The notes under the pieces: model-generated
Seen by the model: the letters and a program-made list of their open reading frames with translations, nothing else
Database searches by the model: none
What the model was told of the DNA's origin: nothing
Shown here: in pieces, positions 52,453 to 64,000 of the stretch
Layout: each line of letters begins with the position of its first letter
Position numbering within the stretch: the stretch's first letter is position 1
Translations under genes and position numbers: made by a program
From: Mycoplasma leachii PG50
Lineage (GTDB): Bacteria > Bacillota_I > Bacilli_A > Mycoplasmatales > Mycoplasmataceae
DNA length: 64,000 nucleotides
Assembly: GCF_000183365.1 (NCBI RefSeq)
Contig: NC_014751.1
Coordinates: 868,001 to 932,000, forward strand
Direction: 5' to 3'

Positions 52453-54216
52453 AGATATTGAGTTTGGTAGTGCTCCACCAATCAATAAAAGAATAAAACA
52501 TAAAATAAATAAGTATGAAATTATTGGTAACATTGCTTTTAAATATTTAGCATAGCTCATTCTAGATAATGAACAAGCTCCCATTACAACTCCTGAAGTT
52601 GGAGTAATCAAATTAACTAAACCTATCGCAAAAGTAAATGCCATAATCGATCCAGAAGAAGCATAAGCTTGTAATTGATTAGTTTTGCTATCAACTAAAG
52701 ATTTAGCTAAAAGTGGAAAAATAGTTGTTGCAAATCCAGATGAAGATGGAATTAAAAATGCTAATGGAATAAATACTATAAACAAAATAATAACCTTAGC
52801 TATTTGATTATTAATTTCACCAATTGAACTCAAAATGCCTTTAACAAATAAAGATTGTAGATTAGTTTGAACTAAAATATAACCAACTCCAGCAGCTGTT
52901 GCTATTATAAATGCTACTGATAAAATATCTGAAGCTCCCTCAAATCATTTTTTAATAAATGCAGCTTCACCAATTGAATTAACAATAGCTAATATAATTG
53001 AAGATAACAAGAAAAATGCAGCAACATTATCTAGATCACCATTTCCTCACCCTGGAATAAAAGCAGTTAAATAAGGAATATTTCTTTTAATTCAAACAGC
53101 TTGTTCTGCCATTTTAGTACTATTAAAAATTGAATCTCATCCAACTAAATAAAAAATCATTACTAAAAAACTAATTGCAAAAATAACTAAAGAAACTTTC
53201 TTTTTTCAATCTAATTTAATAGTTTTGCTTACATGTGCTAAGAAAAATTCTTTATCTCCTTCTAGCGTTGAAAAAGTCACAGATTTAGAAGGATTTTTTT
53301 TAACTTTTAAAGCATATAAAAGCGTAAAAGTAGTAGAAAAGCTAGTTAATAATAATCAACAAATTATTCTTCAAATTAATCCATCTCCAATTGTTAATTT
53401 AACTGTAGAGCTATCAATACCACTATTAATAGCAGAAACTGCAATTGGTATTGCAAATGGATTAACTGTTGATCCAATTACTCCGGTTCCAGCACCAACC
53501 ATTAAAATTAAAACACCTGTAAAAACATCAAATCCTGCCATTAACATAATAGGAATAAAAATCATATAAAATCCTAATGTTTCTTCAGCAAATCCTTCAA
53601 CTGAACCAAAAATTGAAAAGAACAACATTAAAGGAATTATAGCAAAAGCTTCTTTTCCTTTTAATTTAGCAATAATAGCTTGTGAAAAGCCTTCTAAAGC
53701 TTTTGTTGAAACCAAAATGTATAAAAAAGCACCAATTGAAATTGTAAAAATTATAATATTTGATTTTAAAACAAATCCTTTAATTGGAGCATAAATTACA
53801 TCAATTAAACCAATTGGTTGAATTGTTGCTAATCCTTTAAAAACAGCATCTCCGCTATGTTGAATAAGATAATCTTCTTTTGCTCAACCTTGATTATTAT
53901 AAATTCAGCCAAGTGATAAATTTGAATTCATAAAATCAATTCAAGTTTGAGAATTACCTGCATCTAAGTCAGCATGTTTACTAGTTCAACTATCATATAT
54001 TGGTTTTAAGACAGAATCATATTTTCAATCATCAAAACTAATTGTTTTAACTAACTCTGTTTTAGTTTTTGATCAATATAATATTCAAGAAACTAGCATT
54101 AAAATAAGCATAATTAAAAGAAGAATACTAAAAGAAGAAATCATCTTTAATCTTTTTTTTCTTTTAATATTACTATTAAGATTATTAACTTCTGTATTTT
54201 CAACTTTAATATGCAT
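52450..54216 (-). CDS. YfcC-family (C4-dicarboxylate/arginine-type) membrane carrier
   Basis: A 588-residue protein with about 12-13 membrane segments and a hydrophilic loop after the first. It contains family-like stretches EGFAEETLGFYMIFIPIM, GAGTGVIGSTVNPFAI and, near the C-terminus, PSSSGFATTIFPLL and LITPTSGVVMGA. YfcC/ArcD-like carriers move basic amino acids or dicarboxylates and peptides; substrate here is not determinable. Many TGA codons are Trp. It is longer than usual (about 480-510) because of the N-terminal extension and the loop. Confidence 0.8.
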
Positions 54217-54282
54217 AATAACTCTTTCTATTTTTTAGTTTTAATATGTATTTAAAAAATGTTAATAATATACATCAAATAA

Positions 54283-54993
54283 TTAAATTCCCTTAGAATT
54301 TAAACTTTTTTGTAGTTCTCTATAATTTGGTAAATAATTAGCCATATGTCTTCAAAAATCTTTTGAATGATTAGGATATAAAATATGAGTTAATTCGTGA
54401 ACTATTACATAGTCAATAATTTCAGAATTAAAATGTAAGAGCTTAGTATTATAAATTATATGTCTTTTTTTTGAATAGCACAACCCTCATTTTGCTTTCA
54501 TCACTTTAACACTAATGTTTTCAAAACTAAGATTCATTTTTTCAGCTCATATTAAAGTCTGATTAATAAATCAATTTTTATATTCTTTAGCTAAAAAATT
54601 ATAAATTTTTTCTAACTGAATTTCATTATCATAATAATTTTTAATAATGATTTTATTATTGATCTTTTTAGTATGAATATTTTGATCAACTAACTCTATA
54701 TCAACCGATTTTTCAAAAATCTTAATTCAAGGCTTATTGGTATAAAAATCATAAACTCTTAAAAATTCATAATTATTTTGAATTTTTACAAGTCTAGATA
54801 TATGTTTATAAATAAATTGTTCTATTAAATATACAGGTGTATTAATTGGAGCACTAATTACTATTTGATTATCAATTAATCTTAAAATTGTATTTTTTTG
54901 ATTTTTAAAATATATATAATAAGTTATCAGATTACCTTGATAACTTAATTGATGTTTTTCTTTTCTAGACATTAAATTTAAAAAAGCATACAT
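54283..54993 (-). CDS. YgjP-like DUF45 metallopeptidase-fold protein
   Basis: A 236-residue protein. The C-terminal half carries the zincin motif HELTH followed by a third ligand histidine (VHELTHILYPNHSKDFW) and KWGLCYSKK, typical of DUF45/YgjP. It is a predicted metal-dependent hydrolase in the cytoplasm. The ATG at 54993 is preceded by GGAG and lies inside the end of ychF (overlap 29 bases); an internal ATG seven codons on lacks an RBS. Physiological function is unknown. Confidence 0.82.
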
Positions 54994-56059
54994 CTCCGTC
55001 TTGCATTATGTATGTCTTTCCTTCTAAGCGCATTTTCCCAGCTTCTTTAATTGCTTTTTCACTACCTAATAACAACAAGTCATTAATTGAATAAATATCT
55101 GCTTTAATAAATCCTTTAAAAAAGTCAGTATGAATCACTCCAGCACATTTAGGAGCAGTTCAACCTTTTTTAAATTGTCAACTTCTTACTTCTTGAACTC
55201 CTGCTGTAAAAAATGTTTGTAATCCCAAAGTATCATAAGCAGCTCTAATTAATTGATCTAAACCAGATTCTTTAATTCCTAATTCTTTTAAAAATTCACT
55301 TTTTTCTTCTTTTGAAGCCTCAGATAGATCTTCCTCTATTTTTGCACAAATCTTAACTACTTGAGAATTTGATTTACTAGCAAATTGTTTAACTTTTTTA
55401 ACATAATCATTATCTTCTAATAATTCAGTATCACTAACATTACATATATAAATAATTGGTTTAGAAGTTAGTAATTGATAACTTTTTAAAAGATCTGCTT
55501 GTTCTTCACCTAAATCTAAACTATTTAATAAAGATCCTTTATTTAAAGTATCTAATAAATAATTTAAAAAATCATATTCAATTTTAGCTAATTTATCACC
55601 TGATTTAAATTTAGGTAAAATTTTATCTAAGCGCTTTTTAACTGCTGTTTGATCTGCTAACATTAATTCTAAATTAATAATTTCAATATCTCTAATTGGG
55701 TCAACACTATTTTCTACATGCATAATCTCTTTATCGTCAAAACATCTAATAACTTGGCAAATAGCATCAGTTTGTCTAATATTTGCCAAAAAAGCATTGC
55801 CTAATCCTTCTCCTTGACTAGCTCCAGCAATAAGTCCTGCAATATCAACAAATTCAATAGTTGTAGCTACTCTTTTTTTAGAATTAAAGATTTTAAATAG
55901 TTCATCTAATCTATAATCTGGAACTTCAACAATCCCTACATTTGGCTCAATAGTTGCAAAAGGATAATTTGCAGCTTCAGCTTTTGATTTAGTAATTGCA
56001 TTAAATAATGTAGATTTTCCAACATTTGGTAAGCCTACAATCCCAACTTGTAATCCCAT
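54965..56059 (-). CDS. ychF: Redox-regulated ATPase YchF (Obg-related)
   Basis: A 364-residue P-loop protein of normal length: GLPNVGKST at 9-17, the VDIAGLI segment with the switch glycine, NVSD in place of the canonical NKxD (typical of ATP-preferring YchF), and a C-terminal TGS-like domain ending VCFFKFNV. It binds ribosomes and ATP. It is first of a pair with the DUF45 gene. Confidence 0.95.
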
Positions 56060-56099
56060 ATTATTTACCTTTCTATTTTTTAATAATGATTTAATTTAT

Positions 56100-56297
56100 T
56101 TAACAGTTTTTTTTAATAATTTTTTTTAATTGTATCTTTAAAGTTTGTCGGCTTAGCTCAATGAACAAATCAAATTGATCACAACTTCTAAATTTATATT
56201 TAGCTCCAATTCTAATTAACTCTCATCTTATTGTTTTACTTGGATGTGATTTTTTTAGTTCTATAATATCTCCAATTTCAAGCTCTTCATAGTTCAT
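56100..56297 (-). CDS. DUF951 small protein
   Basis: A 65-residue protein starting MNYEELEIGDIIELKKSHPS and containing RWELIRIGAKYKFRS, the pattern of DUF951. The Trp is a TGA codon, which makes the gene look broken under the standard code. In other Firmicutes this family sits near ychF and parB, consistent with its place between rsmG and ychF. Function is unknown. Confidence 0.8.
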
Positions 56298-56298
56298 A

Positions 56299-56997
56299 TT
56301 ATTTACTCTCTTTTAAAATTTGTTGATATTTTCTTGGATATAAATTATTGGTGTGATCTATTTTTTTATAAAACAAATTAATTCTAGTTCCAAACCCAGT
56401 ATCTTCTAATTCTTGAATATTAATTAATTTTAAGTTCATTTTTTGATCTTTATTTTTTAAATCTTTAATTTCTTGATAAGCTTTAGGTCCTTTTAATAAA
56501 ATAAATGAGCCATTAACTTTAACTAATTGCACACCTAATTCTAAAATAATATCTAAATAGGCAACAGCTCGAGAAATTACTATATCAAATTGTTCTTTAT
56601 AATCATTTGTTAATTCTTCAGCTCTTTTATTCAAAATCTCAACATTATTTAAATTTAGTCTTTTAACTAAGTATTTTAAAAAATTAACCTTTTTATTATT
56701 AGATTCAATTAAAGTTAATTTAATATTTGGAAAAAAGATTTTTAAAACAACCCCAGGAAATCCAGGACCAGTTCCGATATCAGCTATTTTTTGATCTATT
56801 ATTTGAAATTGCTCAACAAATAATAAAGAATCTAAAAAATGCTTTTCAAAAACTTCATTTAGTTCAGTAATTCTTGTTAAGTTATATTTTTGGTTTTCTT
56901 CTATTAAAATTTGATAATAAAGATTAAGCTTATTTTTTATTTCTTGATTTATAGTAAAGTTCTTATAATTTAAAAATATATCTCAATTACTAAACAT
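56299..56997 (-). CDS. rsmG: 16S rRNA (guanine-527-N7)-methyltransferase
   Basis: A 232-residue SAM methyltransferase of normal length, with the motif ADIGTGPGFPGVVL and the family opening FLNYKNFTINQEIKNKL...NLTRIT. It modifies G527 of 16S rRNA in the 30S subunit. Its ATG overlaps the pgsA stop (TAATG). The DUF951 gene follows 1 base after its stop. Confidence 0.93.
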
Positions 56998-57593
56998 TAA
57001 AATAAATTATGCTTTGCACTTAAAAAGTAAATAACTCCACTATAAATACTAAAAAATGTTGCAACATACATTGGAAGTAAAACTAATTGATTTTGTCAAT
57101 CTAACTCAACTCAACTAAATACTTTTAAATTAACAAAAAATAATAATGATAATCCAATCATTTGAAAAGTGGTTTTTAATTTACCACCAATTCCAGCAGC
57201 TAGAGTAATTCCTTTTGAACTTAAAATCATTCTAATAAAGTCAATAAAAGTATCTCTTAAAATTAAGACTACTGTCATTCAAATTGGCAAAACTCCTAAA
57301 CTAGAAAATAAAATTAAAGTAGCATTTACTAATAGTTTATCTGCAATTGGATCAAAAAACTTACCAAAATTAGTTACTAAATTATACTTTCTAGCAATTC
57401 ATCCATCTAAAAAATCAGTCAAAGAAGCGATGATGAAAATAGCTCCTGAAAAAAATCAAGCAAATTTACTAAAATTATTAAATACACTCCCATTTATATA
57501 ATGATTAACTAATAATAAAATTATAATAACTGGTACTAAAGCAATTCTAATTGTTGTTAAAATATTTGGAAGATTAATTGTTTTTTGTTTCAT
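56997..57593 (-). CDS. pgsA: CDP-diacylglycerol-glycerol-3-phosphate 3-phosphatidyltransferase
   Basis: A 198-residue membrane enzyme with the CDP-alcohol phosphotransferase motif in DFLDGWIARKYN...[10 protein letters not shown] (DGxxAR-x8-G-x3-D-x3-D). It makes phosphatidylglycerol phosphate; phosphatidylglycerol is also the lipid donor for Lgt. The ATG at 57593 is preferred because AAAGGTGAT precedes it. About four to five membrane helices. Confidence 0.93.
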
Positions 57594-57684
57594 AATATCA
57601 CCTTTTTTAATATACATATAAATTTTAAAAAAATAGATTATATTTTGCACTAAATATATTATAAAACCTAAATTTTACAAAAAT

Positions 57685-57711
57685 AAAACCTACATTAAGC
57701 TGTAGGTTTTT
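57685..57711 (-). terminator. Terminator of amino-acid permease 1
   Basis: Stem AAAACCTACA/TGTAGGTTTT with loop TTAAGC. The gene's TAA stop lies in the loop. It is followed by T-rich sequence on the minus strand. Confidence 0.85.
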
Positions 57712-59266
57712 TACTAACTTGTACTTCTGAGTTCTCTAAGTCATATTTTTTTCTTCTTTTTTCTTGAATGAATCAAAAAACAGAAACTGAGACAAGTTCT
57801 AATAAAGTTAAAAGAACAAATAATGGACCTTGATAGAAATTAGCTTTAAATCAACTAGTATTTTTAGTTAGCACTTCTAGTGGAACAACAATAGTAAAGA
57901 AGCTCATTGTTACAAATAAAACTAGACATGATGCTGCAATTAATCCTAAAACTATAAATCCTTTTTTCTTTTCAACTTCAACTTTATTAGTTTTTCTATT
58001 AAATAACGCCCCAATAATTAATGTAACAATCATTACAAATGATAAACAAGCATTAGAAGTTGCAACTATTTGAATTGGATAAATTACTCCATTAGTTGAA
58101 CTAATTGCTTGTTCAACTGTTGCTGTATTTGTTAATCCAACTGTAGCTAAAGTTCCAACAAGAATAAATGTTGAAAAAACAGTAATAGCAAGACACGCTT
58201 GAATAATTCCTATTTTTTTCAATGAAATATCTTTTTGTGATGGTAAATATAATTCATCAATAATATCTGATTCAATAACAACAAATGATACATAAGATAA
58301 ATTATTAGATCCAATTGAACATATTACTATAATAATTACTGATGTTAAAATATTAGCAATTCTTGAAACAACACTACTATCAGTGGCTTTAACAACTTTT
58401 CCACCATTAAACAATCTTTCTAAAAGTTTAACAATTGATCCATCTGGTGAACCCATTAATAAAGAAATTGCTATTAAAGTATAAAATACTGAAACAAAAA
58501 TCATTCCTAAAATTAAAGCTTTAGGAACTACATCTTTGTGTTTTGCTTTTCTTTGTGAATTACATATAAAAATAAAACCATCAAAAGCAAATAAAATTCC
58601 ACCAAAACCTCTAAAAAATAGCAATGGATTAAAGTTGGTTGTTGATCATTCTTCTCTTTTTATTTCTCCAGTTGGAGTAGTTGTATCAAATCCACCACTT
58701 AAAAAAGCACCATTTTTATCAAATAAAACTACACCAGCAATAAGAGCTATAACTAAAGGTATAAATTTGAAAATAGTTCCAAATGCTTGATATTTTCTAG
58801 ATATTGATAAGTTAAAAATATTAATTAAGGCATTAATAATTATAATTACGATTCCAGTTGATAAAAATATTAATAAAAAGTGAATCCCTTTTAATTGTGC
58901 AGTACTAAACATCATCAAAATGAATGTTATAAAAAATGAAACAAACATTGATTGCATTACTGGTAAATAAAAAAAGGCGTTTAAAATTGCAAAAAATGAT
59001 CCAACTTTTCTATTAATAAAAAGTTTAGTTCAAACTCCAATAGTTCCACTTCCACCATTTCTAGTAGATGATGCTATTTCTAAAAACAAATAAACCATTG
59101 ATACACAAACAGTTCCAACTATAATTCATAAAATAATGGCAATTATAGGGTTTCTTGTATCAAGTAGAATTTCTTTATTTTTAAAATAAACTCCAGCACC
59201 AACAACAGAACCTATTGTCATTGCAAATAAAGTTAAAAATTCTAATAATTTTCCTTTATTTTTCAT
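57695..59266 (-). CDS. APC-family amino-acid permease 1
   Basis: A 523-residue transporter with about 12 membrane segments. Family features are the N-terminal TIGSVVGAGVYFKNKEIL (Gly-rich unwound helix) and RGFGGILFAFDGFIFICN. It is closely similar to the permease at 60033-61580 (shared LLFFRGFGGILFAFDGFI and NRKTNKVEV). The substrate is not determinable; amino-acid import is expected in this auxotroph. Many Trp-TGA codons. Confidence 0.85.
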
Positions 59267-59369
59267 ATTTCCCTTTCTTTATTTTTATATATACTTATAA
59301 GTTCAAGTCTATTAATAGAAATAATAACACATTATAAGCAGTTATTACAACTAAATATTTTGTTAATAA

Positions 59370-59392
59370 ATAAAAAAGAGCCACTAGGCTCT
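59370..59392 (-). terminator. Terminator after the S-component-like gene
   Basis: Stem AGAGCC/GGCTCT with loop ACTA and a T6 run on the minus strand. The TAG stop (59384-59386) is in the hairpin. Confidence 0.85.
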
Positions 59393-60067
59393 AGCTAATT
59401 TTTTTACTAACACTTTTACTCTTTTATATATCAAACAAAATATTGCATGATTAATTACTAACTTTATAATAGTAAATAAAAAGGTTATACCCAATATAGC
59501 AGGATTTGGTTTTTGTCCATATAATTCAAATATAAATGTAGCATTGCTTACATATGCAACCAAACTACCAAATAGTGTTGCAAATATTGAAGATAAAATA
59601 ACAAATAATATCTCAAATTTTATAAAAACTTCTAATTTATTTGAATGAATAAACACTTTTTTAACAATAAAAAAAACTGTTGCAAAGCCTATAATTGCTG
59701 ATCCATCAACTAACATTAATGATAATAATCCAACAGGTTCGCTTCCTAATAATAATCTCATTCAAACAGAAGCAACTGTAAATATTAAGCCTCAAAATAA
59801 ATTAGTTGATATTAAAACAATAGCTGATACTCAATAATTAATTTCTAATTTTAAATAAGGTGCACTTGCAAAAAGTACTAAAGCACCCATTGCATATTTA
59901 GAAAATAAAGTTAGTAATATTTGTAAAGCAAGTAATGTTGCTAAAAGTGCGATTTTGTTAGTAGATAGTAAAAAATATTGTCTTAGCATTTGAACTTTAC
60001 TATATTTTGTTTGTTTTTCTAGTTCAAAATTATTATCTTGTTCTTGTTTTTTGTTGTAAGCTATCAT
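59384..60067 (-). CDS. Six-helix membrane protein, possible ECF transporter S component
   Basis: A 227-residue protein with a charged N-terminus and about six membrane segments. The stretch LFASAPYLKLEINYW followed by a long hydrophobic segment resembles the L1 loop region of ECF S components. The substrate is not indicated. It overlaps the upstream permease gene by 35 bases, so the two are co-translated and possibly act on related nutrients. Alternatively an unrelated small membrane protein. Confidence 0.55.
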
Positions 60068-61580
60068 TTTTTAAACAAAGACCTCCTATAAGTCTTTTGT
60101 TCTGATTATATCAAAGAATAGCAACAAATATTAGACCCAAAACCATTAGCAATAAGAATAATGGTCCTTGAGAATGTTGAGCTTTTCATCAGCTATGCCC
60201 ACTTCTAATAACATCTAAAGGAACTATAAAAGTAAACAATCCCATTAATGAAAAGAAAATAAAAGTAATCAATCCAAAAATTGCTAATGGTACAAATCCT
60301 TTAATTTTTTTAACTTCAACTTTGTTAGTTTTTCTATTAATGAGAGCAGCTACTATCAAACTAGCCATCATAGCAAATGATAAACAAGAACAAGTTGAAG
60401 ACATAATTTGAATTAAATACAACATTCCTGAAGCTGAATCAGTTGCTTCAATAACATTAATTTGTTTATTTAAACTAATACTTGAACTTGCACCAACAAT
60501 AATAAAAATTGCAAAAATTGCATATGAAATTACACCTTGAATTAAACCAATTTTTTTAAAACGGTGTTTATCATCAACAGATTTTACATAACTTAACTTA
60601 TCAATAACATCTGATTCTAAACCAGCCATTCCAATATAAGAATAAGCATTTAAACCTAAAAAACAAATAATCATTGAAATAATTGCAACTATCACTTTAA
60701 CAGTGTGATTTACTTGATTTTTTAATGGTTGACCATTATTAAATACTCTTTCTAATAATTGTTCAATAGAACCATCTGGAGATCCTAAAATTAAAGAAAG
60801 TGACATTATTAAATAAAACACTGCAGCAAATGCCATAGCTGAAACTAAAGCAATTGGTACAACATCAGCGTGTTTTGCTCTTTTTTTGGAATTACAAATA
60901 TAAATAAAACCATCAAAAGCAAATAAAATTCCACCAAAACCTCTAAAAAATAGCAATGGATCAAAATCAGTACGAGATCATTGCTTTGATGAATCAGTTA
61001 TTCCTCTAACATTAACCCCATTATTTTGCAAAGCACCAAAATGATCAGCTAAAATAAATCCAGCAATAAGTGCAATAATTAGTGGAAAAAATTTAAACCC
61101 TGTTCCAAAAATTTGAATCGCCTTAGAACCTTTAATACTAAATACATTTAATATATTAGTTAATAAGATAATAACAGCACCAACTAATAAAAAAATTAAT
61201 AAATATTGATAGCCATATAACTTAAGATCAAAAATATTTAAAAAATAAGCTAATAAAGCTGAAGTAAAAATTGCTTGGTTAACCGGAGCATAAAACATTG
61301 TTTGAAAATTAGCAAAAAAAGAACCAACTTTATGTCCAAAAAAAGCTCTTGATCAAGAACCAATAGTTCCATTTTCTGTAGAAGAAGATATTTCTAAAAA
61401 TAAATAAACTACAGCTATACAAGAAATTCCAACTGCAGTTCATAATACAATAGCAATGATTGGATTATGTGTTTCAATTAAAATATCTCTATTTTTAACA
61501 TAAATACCAGATCCAACAATCGTCCCAACAGACATCATAAACAAAGTTAGAAACTCAAAAAATCTAGACTTGTTTTTCAT
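60033..61580 (-). CDS. APC-family amino-acid permease 2
   Basis: A 515-residue paralogue of the permease at 57695-59266 with the same motifs (TIVGSGIYVKNRDIL, RGFGGILFAFDGFIYICN, ALINRKTNKVEV). About 12 membrane segments. Its 3' end runs 35 bases into the S-component-like gene. The tandem arrangement suggests duplication followed by specialisation. The substrate is unknown. Confidence 0.85.
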
Positions 61581-61638
61581 ATATTAAACCTTTCTTTTAA
61601 CTTTAAAAATATCATAAAATTAAAAAATATAATAGCTA

Positions 61639-64000
61639 TTATAATCAATTTTTAAAAATCTTTAAATATAATTTTTTAATTAATTCACCAATAATTCAAG
61701 CTAGTATTTCTAAAGATAATAAAACTAAAAACCATCAAGATAAATTAGTATTATTTAAATTACCAACCATTACACTAAAGCCTAAGCTATTAGAAAAGTT
61801 ACTACTAATAAAAGCGATTAAAAATGGAACAGTACTAAAAAATAACATACCAATTAGCATTTGACTAGAAGCTAGTGATTTAAAAAACGATACTTTTTGT
61901 GTTCTTAAAACTAAAATAATCATAATATGAGTTAATATACACTCAATAAAATAACAAGTTTGAAATAACTCTATTGAATGTTTATCTGATCCATTTATTT
62001 TAAAACTAAAATATAAAATTATAAAGTTAATAAAACTAATTATAGTTTGAGTTAATCCATTAAATATAGCAAAAGGAACAATTGATTTAATATTTCATTT
62101 TTGTGGCTTTTTAATAGTTGATTCATCAACATTATCAAATACAAAAATTAAATTTGCAAAATCAAAAATTAAATTTTGAATAAGTAACTGGATTGGTGAC
62201 ATTACTTCAAATTTAAAAAAAATTGTAGATAATAGTAAAGTTAACAAAATTCCAAAATTAGAAGCAACTGTGATTTTAATGTATTTAATCGCATTACTAA
62301 AAGTTTTTCTTCCAATAATAAAAGCATGTTCTAAAGCATTTAAATCTTTTTCTAATAAAATAACATCAGCAGATTGTTTTGCTAAACTAGAAGCATTATT
62401 TACTGAAATTCCTACATCAGCTTTTTTTAAACCAATAGCATCATTAACTCCATCACCTAAAAAAGCTACAACGTTATTGTTCATCAAACTATCTATTATT
62501 TTAGCTTTATCTAGAGGAGATAATTTATAAAATATATTTACTGACTGACTAATATTTTTTAGTTTATTTTCATTTAATTTATTAAGATCTTTTCCTATTA
62601 AACTACTATTAGTATCAATTCCAACTTGTTTACATACATTTTTACAAGTATATAAACTATCTCCACTTAGTACTTTAATATCAATATTGTAATCTTTAAA
62701 AGTTTTAATAACTTGTCTAACATTATCTCTAATAAGATCATTAAACACTATCATTCCTAAATAAATTAAATCTTTATTATCAATAACATCAGAGTGTTTA
62801 TAACTTAAAATTAAAACTTTATAACCTTTTTTAGTATAACTATTAACTTGATTTGTAATTTTGTTTTTATATTGTTCATCTAAACTAATAATTTGATTGT
62901 TTATATTAATAAAACTAGTAATTTCTAAAATTTCTTCTAAACTACCTTTAGTAATTAATAAATTAGATTGATTAAGTTTAATTAAAGCTGAAGATATTCT
63001 AAAGTTATGATCAAAACTTAATTGATCAATAAAATTGACATTATTTAAATTGGTTTTAAATTCATCAACAATAGCTTTATCAATACTATCAAATAAGTTA
63101 TTTTGAAAATAAGCATTATAAAAAAAGTAATCTTTTAATAATTTATTTTTATGATTATTAATATCTAAATAAGTGCAAATATTAATTTTATCTAATGTTA
63201 AAGTTCCAGTTTTATCAGTTGTTAAAACATTAACTGATCCAATATTTTGCATAACCGATAGTTTTTTAATAACAACTTTATTTTTAGATAATCTTTTTGA
63301 AGCTAGTTTTAAATTAGATGAAATAATAGCAGGTAAAGCTTCAGGAGTTAGTGAAACAGCTATTGACAAACCAAATACTAAACTTGAAGTTCAATTACTA
63401 ATTCCACTTTTTAATAAAGAAATAAAAGTAATAATAAATACTAGAATAGAGATTAAATAAATTAAAATCTTAGTAACTTTATTAATTCCTTTTTCATAAT
63501 CAGTAATAAAATCAGCTTTTATTAAATCTAATAATGAATTAGAATAATTATCTTTATTAATATTAATTACAACAGCTAAACAATTTCCAGAAACTACTAA
63601 AGTTTCTTTATATAAAATATTTTGTAATTCTAAAAAAGAAATATTATTGTTATTAATTTGCTTTTTAATAGCTTTAGATTCACCAGTTAAAGTTGATTCA
63701 TCTAAATAAAGATTTTCAGCTCAAATTACTTTACAATCACTAGGAACAATATCTCCTTTTGTTAAATAAACAACATCTCCTATTGTTAGTTGTGATTGTT
63801 TTTCTTTTATAATATCAGCTTTAATACTTTGATAATTTAATGAATTAAAATCATTTATTTCATGATTAACTATAAAAACATCATTTTCTATTATTTTAGT
63901 TAGTTTTAAATTAAGTTTATAAGCTTTATATTCTTGAATAAAATCCACAATAGAAGCTAAAAAAATCATAAAAATTATTATTAAAGCAGAGATTAAAGTA
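61639..64000 (-). CDS. mgtA: P-type ATPase, magnesium-transporting (MgtA-like), 5' end outside window
   Basis: About 787 codons lie in the window; the N-terminus continues beyond 64000. It has the phosphorylation site DKTGTLTLDKI, GDGVNDAIGLKKADVGIS, ESTLTGES and a membrane motif SLTPEALPAII. The stretch VVIKKLSVMQNIGSVNVL matches MgtA/MgtB rather than calcium or heavy-metal pumps. It imports Mg2+ using ATP at the plasma membrane. The C-terminal six helices are complete. No riboswitch can be assessed because the 5' end is missing. A Trp-TGA occurs two codons before the stop. Confidence 0.88.

Noticed and set aside
53225..53569. Plus-strand ORF opposite the YfcC-type carrier
   Set aside because: Antisense shadow of a conserved membrane protein, with no RBS or recognisable product.
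1..64000. Apparent nonsense TGA codons in almost every long gene
   Set aside because: They fall at conserved Trp positions in many families (UvrA, UvrB, TopA, YchF, RsmG), so the organism reads TGA as Trp; they are not mutations.
1..64000. Possible CRISPR array
   Set aside because: No regularly spaced direct repeats were found; the repeats seen are paralogous genes, TA runs and IS ends.

Overview
The window is a stretch of a wall-less mollicute chromosome, most likely Mycoplasma of the mycoides/capricolum cluster. The evidence is the extreme A+T content, in-frame TGA codons that must be read as tryptophan in nearly every long gene, lipoproteins that start with the cluster-typical MKKLLTLLGSISVV signal sequence, DUF285 (BspA-like) lipoproteins, and the gene order hprK-lgt-trxB-lgt-whiA. 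All coordinates below assume genetic code 4.

Layout. 1-5533 (minus): a five-gene module made of an ABC permease with a large extracellular domain, its ATPase, a lipoprotein and two membrane-anchored proteins. 5864-8010: deoxynucleoside kinase, a truncated purA remnant, tatD and tRNA-Cys. 8150-11290: a plastic region with two inverted, TA-repeat-controlled lipoprotein genes flanking a decayed IS3-family element, plus lipoprotein and DUF285 remnants. 11296-13718: a membrane protein and holA. 13981-26539 (plus): housekeeping genes uvrB-uvrA-folC-folT and hprK-lgt-trxB-lgt-whiA. 27011-34611 (minus): a DUF285 lipoprotein, then three glucose-type PTS EIICB paralogues (one intact, two broken) with a small operon between them that encodes a dual-specificity-type phosphatase, a truncated MreB-like protein and a small membrane protein. 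34765-38393 (plus): a decayed regulator, then a complete ABC three-component (ABC-3C) type system: SMEK-domain protein, small middle component and DUF2326-type ABC ATPase. 38432-41372: RpiR-type regulator and topA. 41373-42178: two candidate structured RNAs. 42179-52341 (minus): two further copies of the five-gene ABC module. The middle copy is wrecked except for its ATPase; the last copy is intact but has no ATPase of its own. 52450-64000 (minus): a YfcC-type carrier, a DUF45 protein, ychF, a DUF951 protein, rsmG, pgsA, two amino-acid permeases flanking a putative ECF S component, and a truncated MgtA-type P-type ATPase.

How it fits together. Housekeeping blocks (excision repair, folate polyglutamation and uptake, lipoprotein maturation, thioredoxin reduction, phospholipid synthesis, rRNA methylation) alternate with fast-evolving surface and transport loci. 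The strongest candidates for undescribed biology are the three-copy permease/ATPase/lipoprotein module, whose accessory proteins share one tryptophan-rich motif and whose permease genes share a 17-bp dyad containing a -10 box, and the compact ABC-3C locus. Homopolymer and TA-repeat differences suggest that several of these loci change by slippage.
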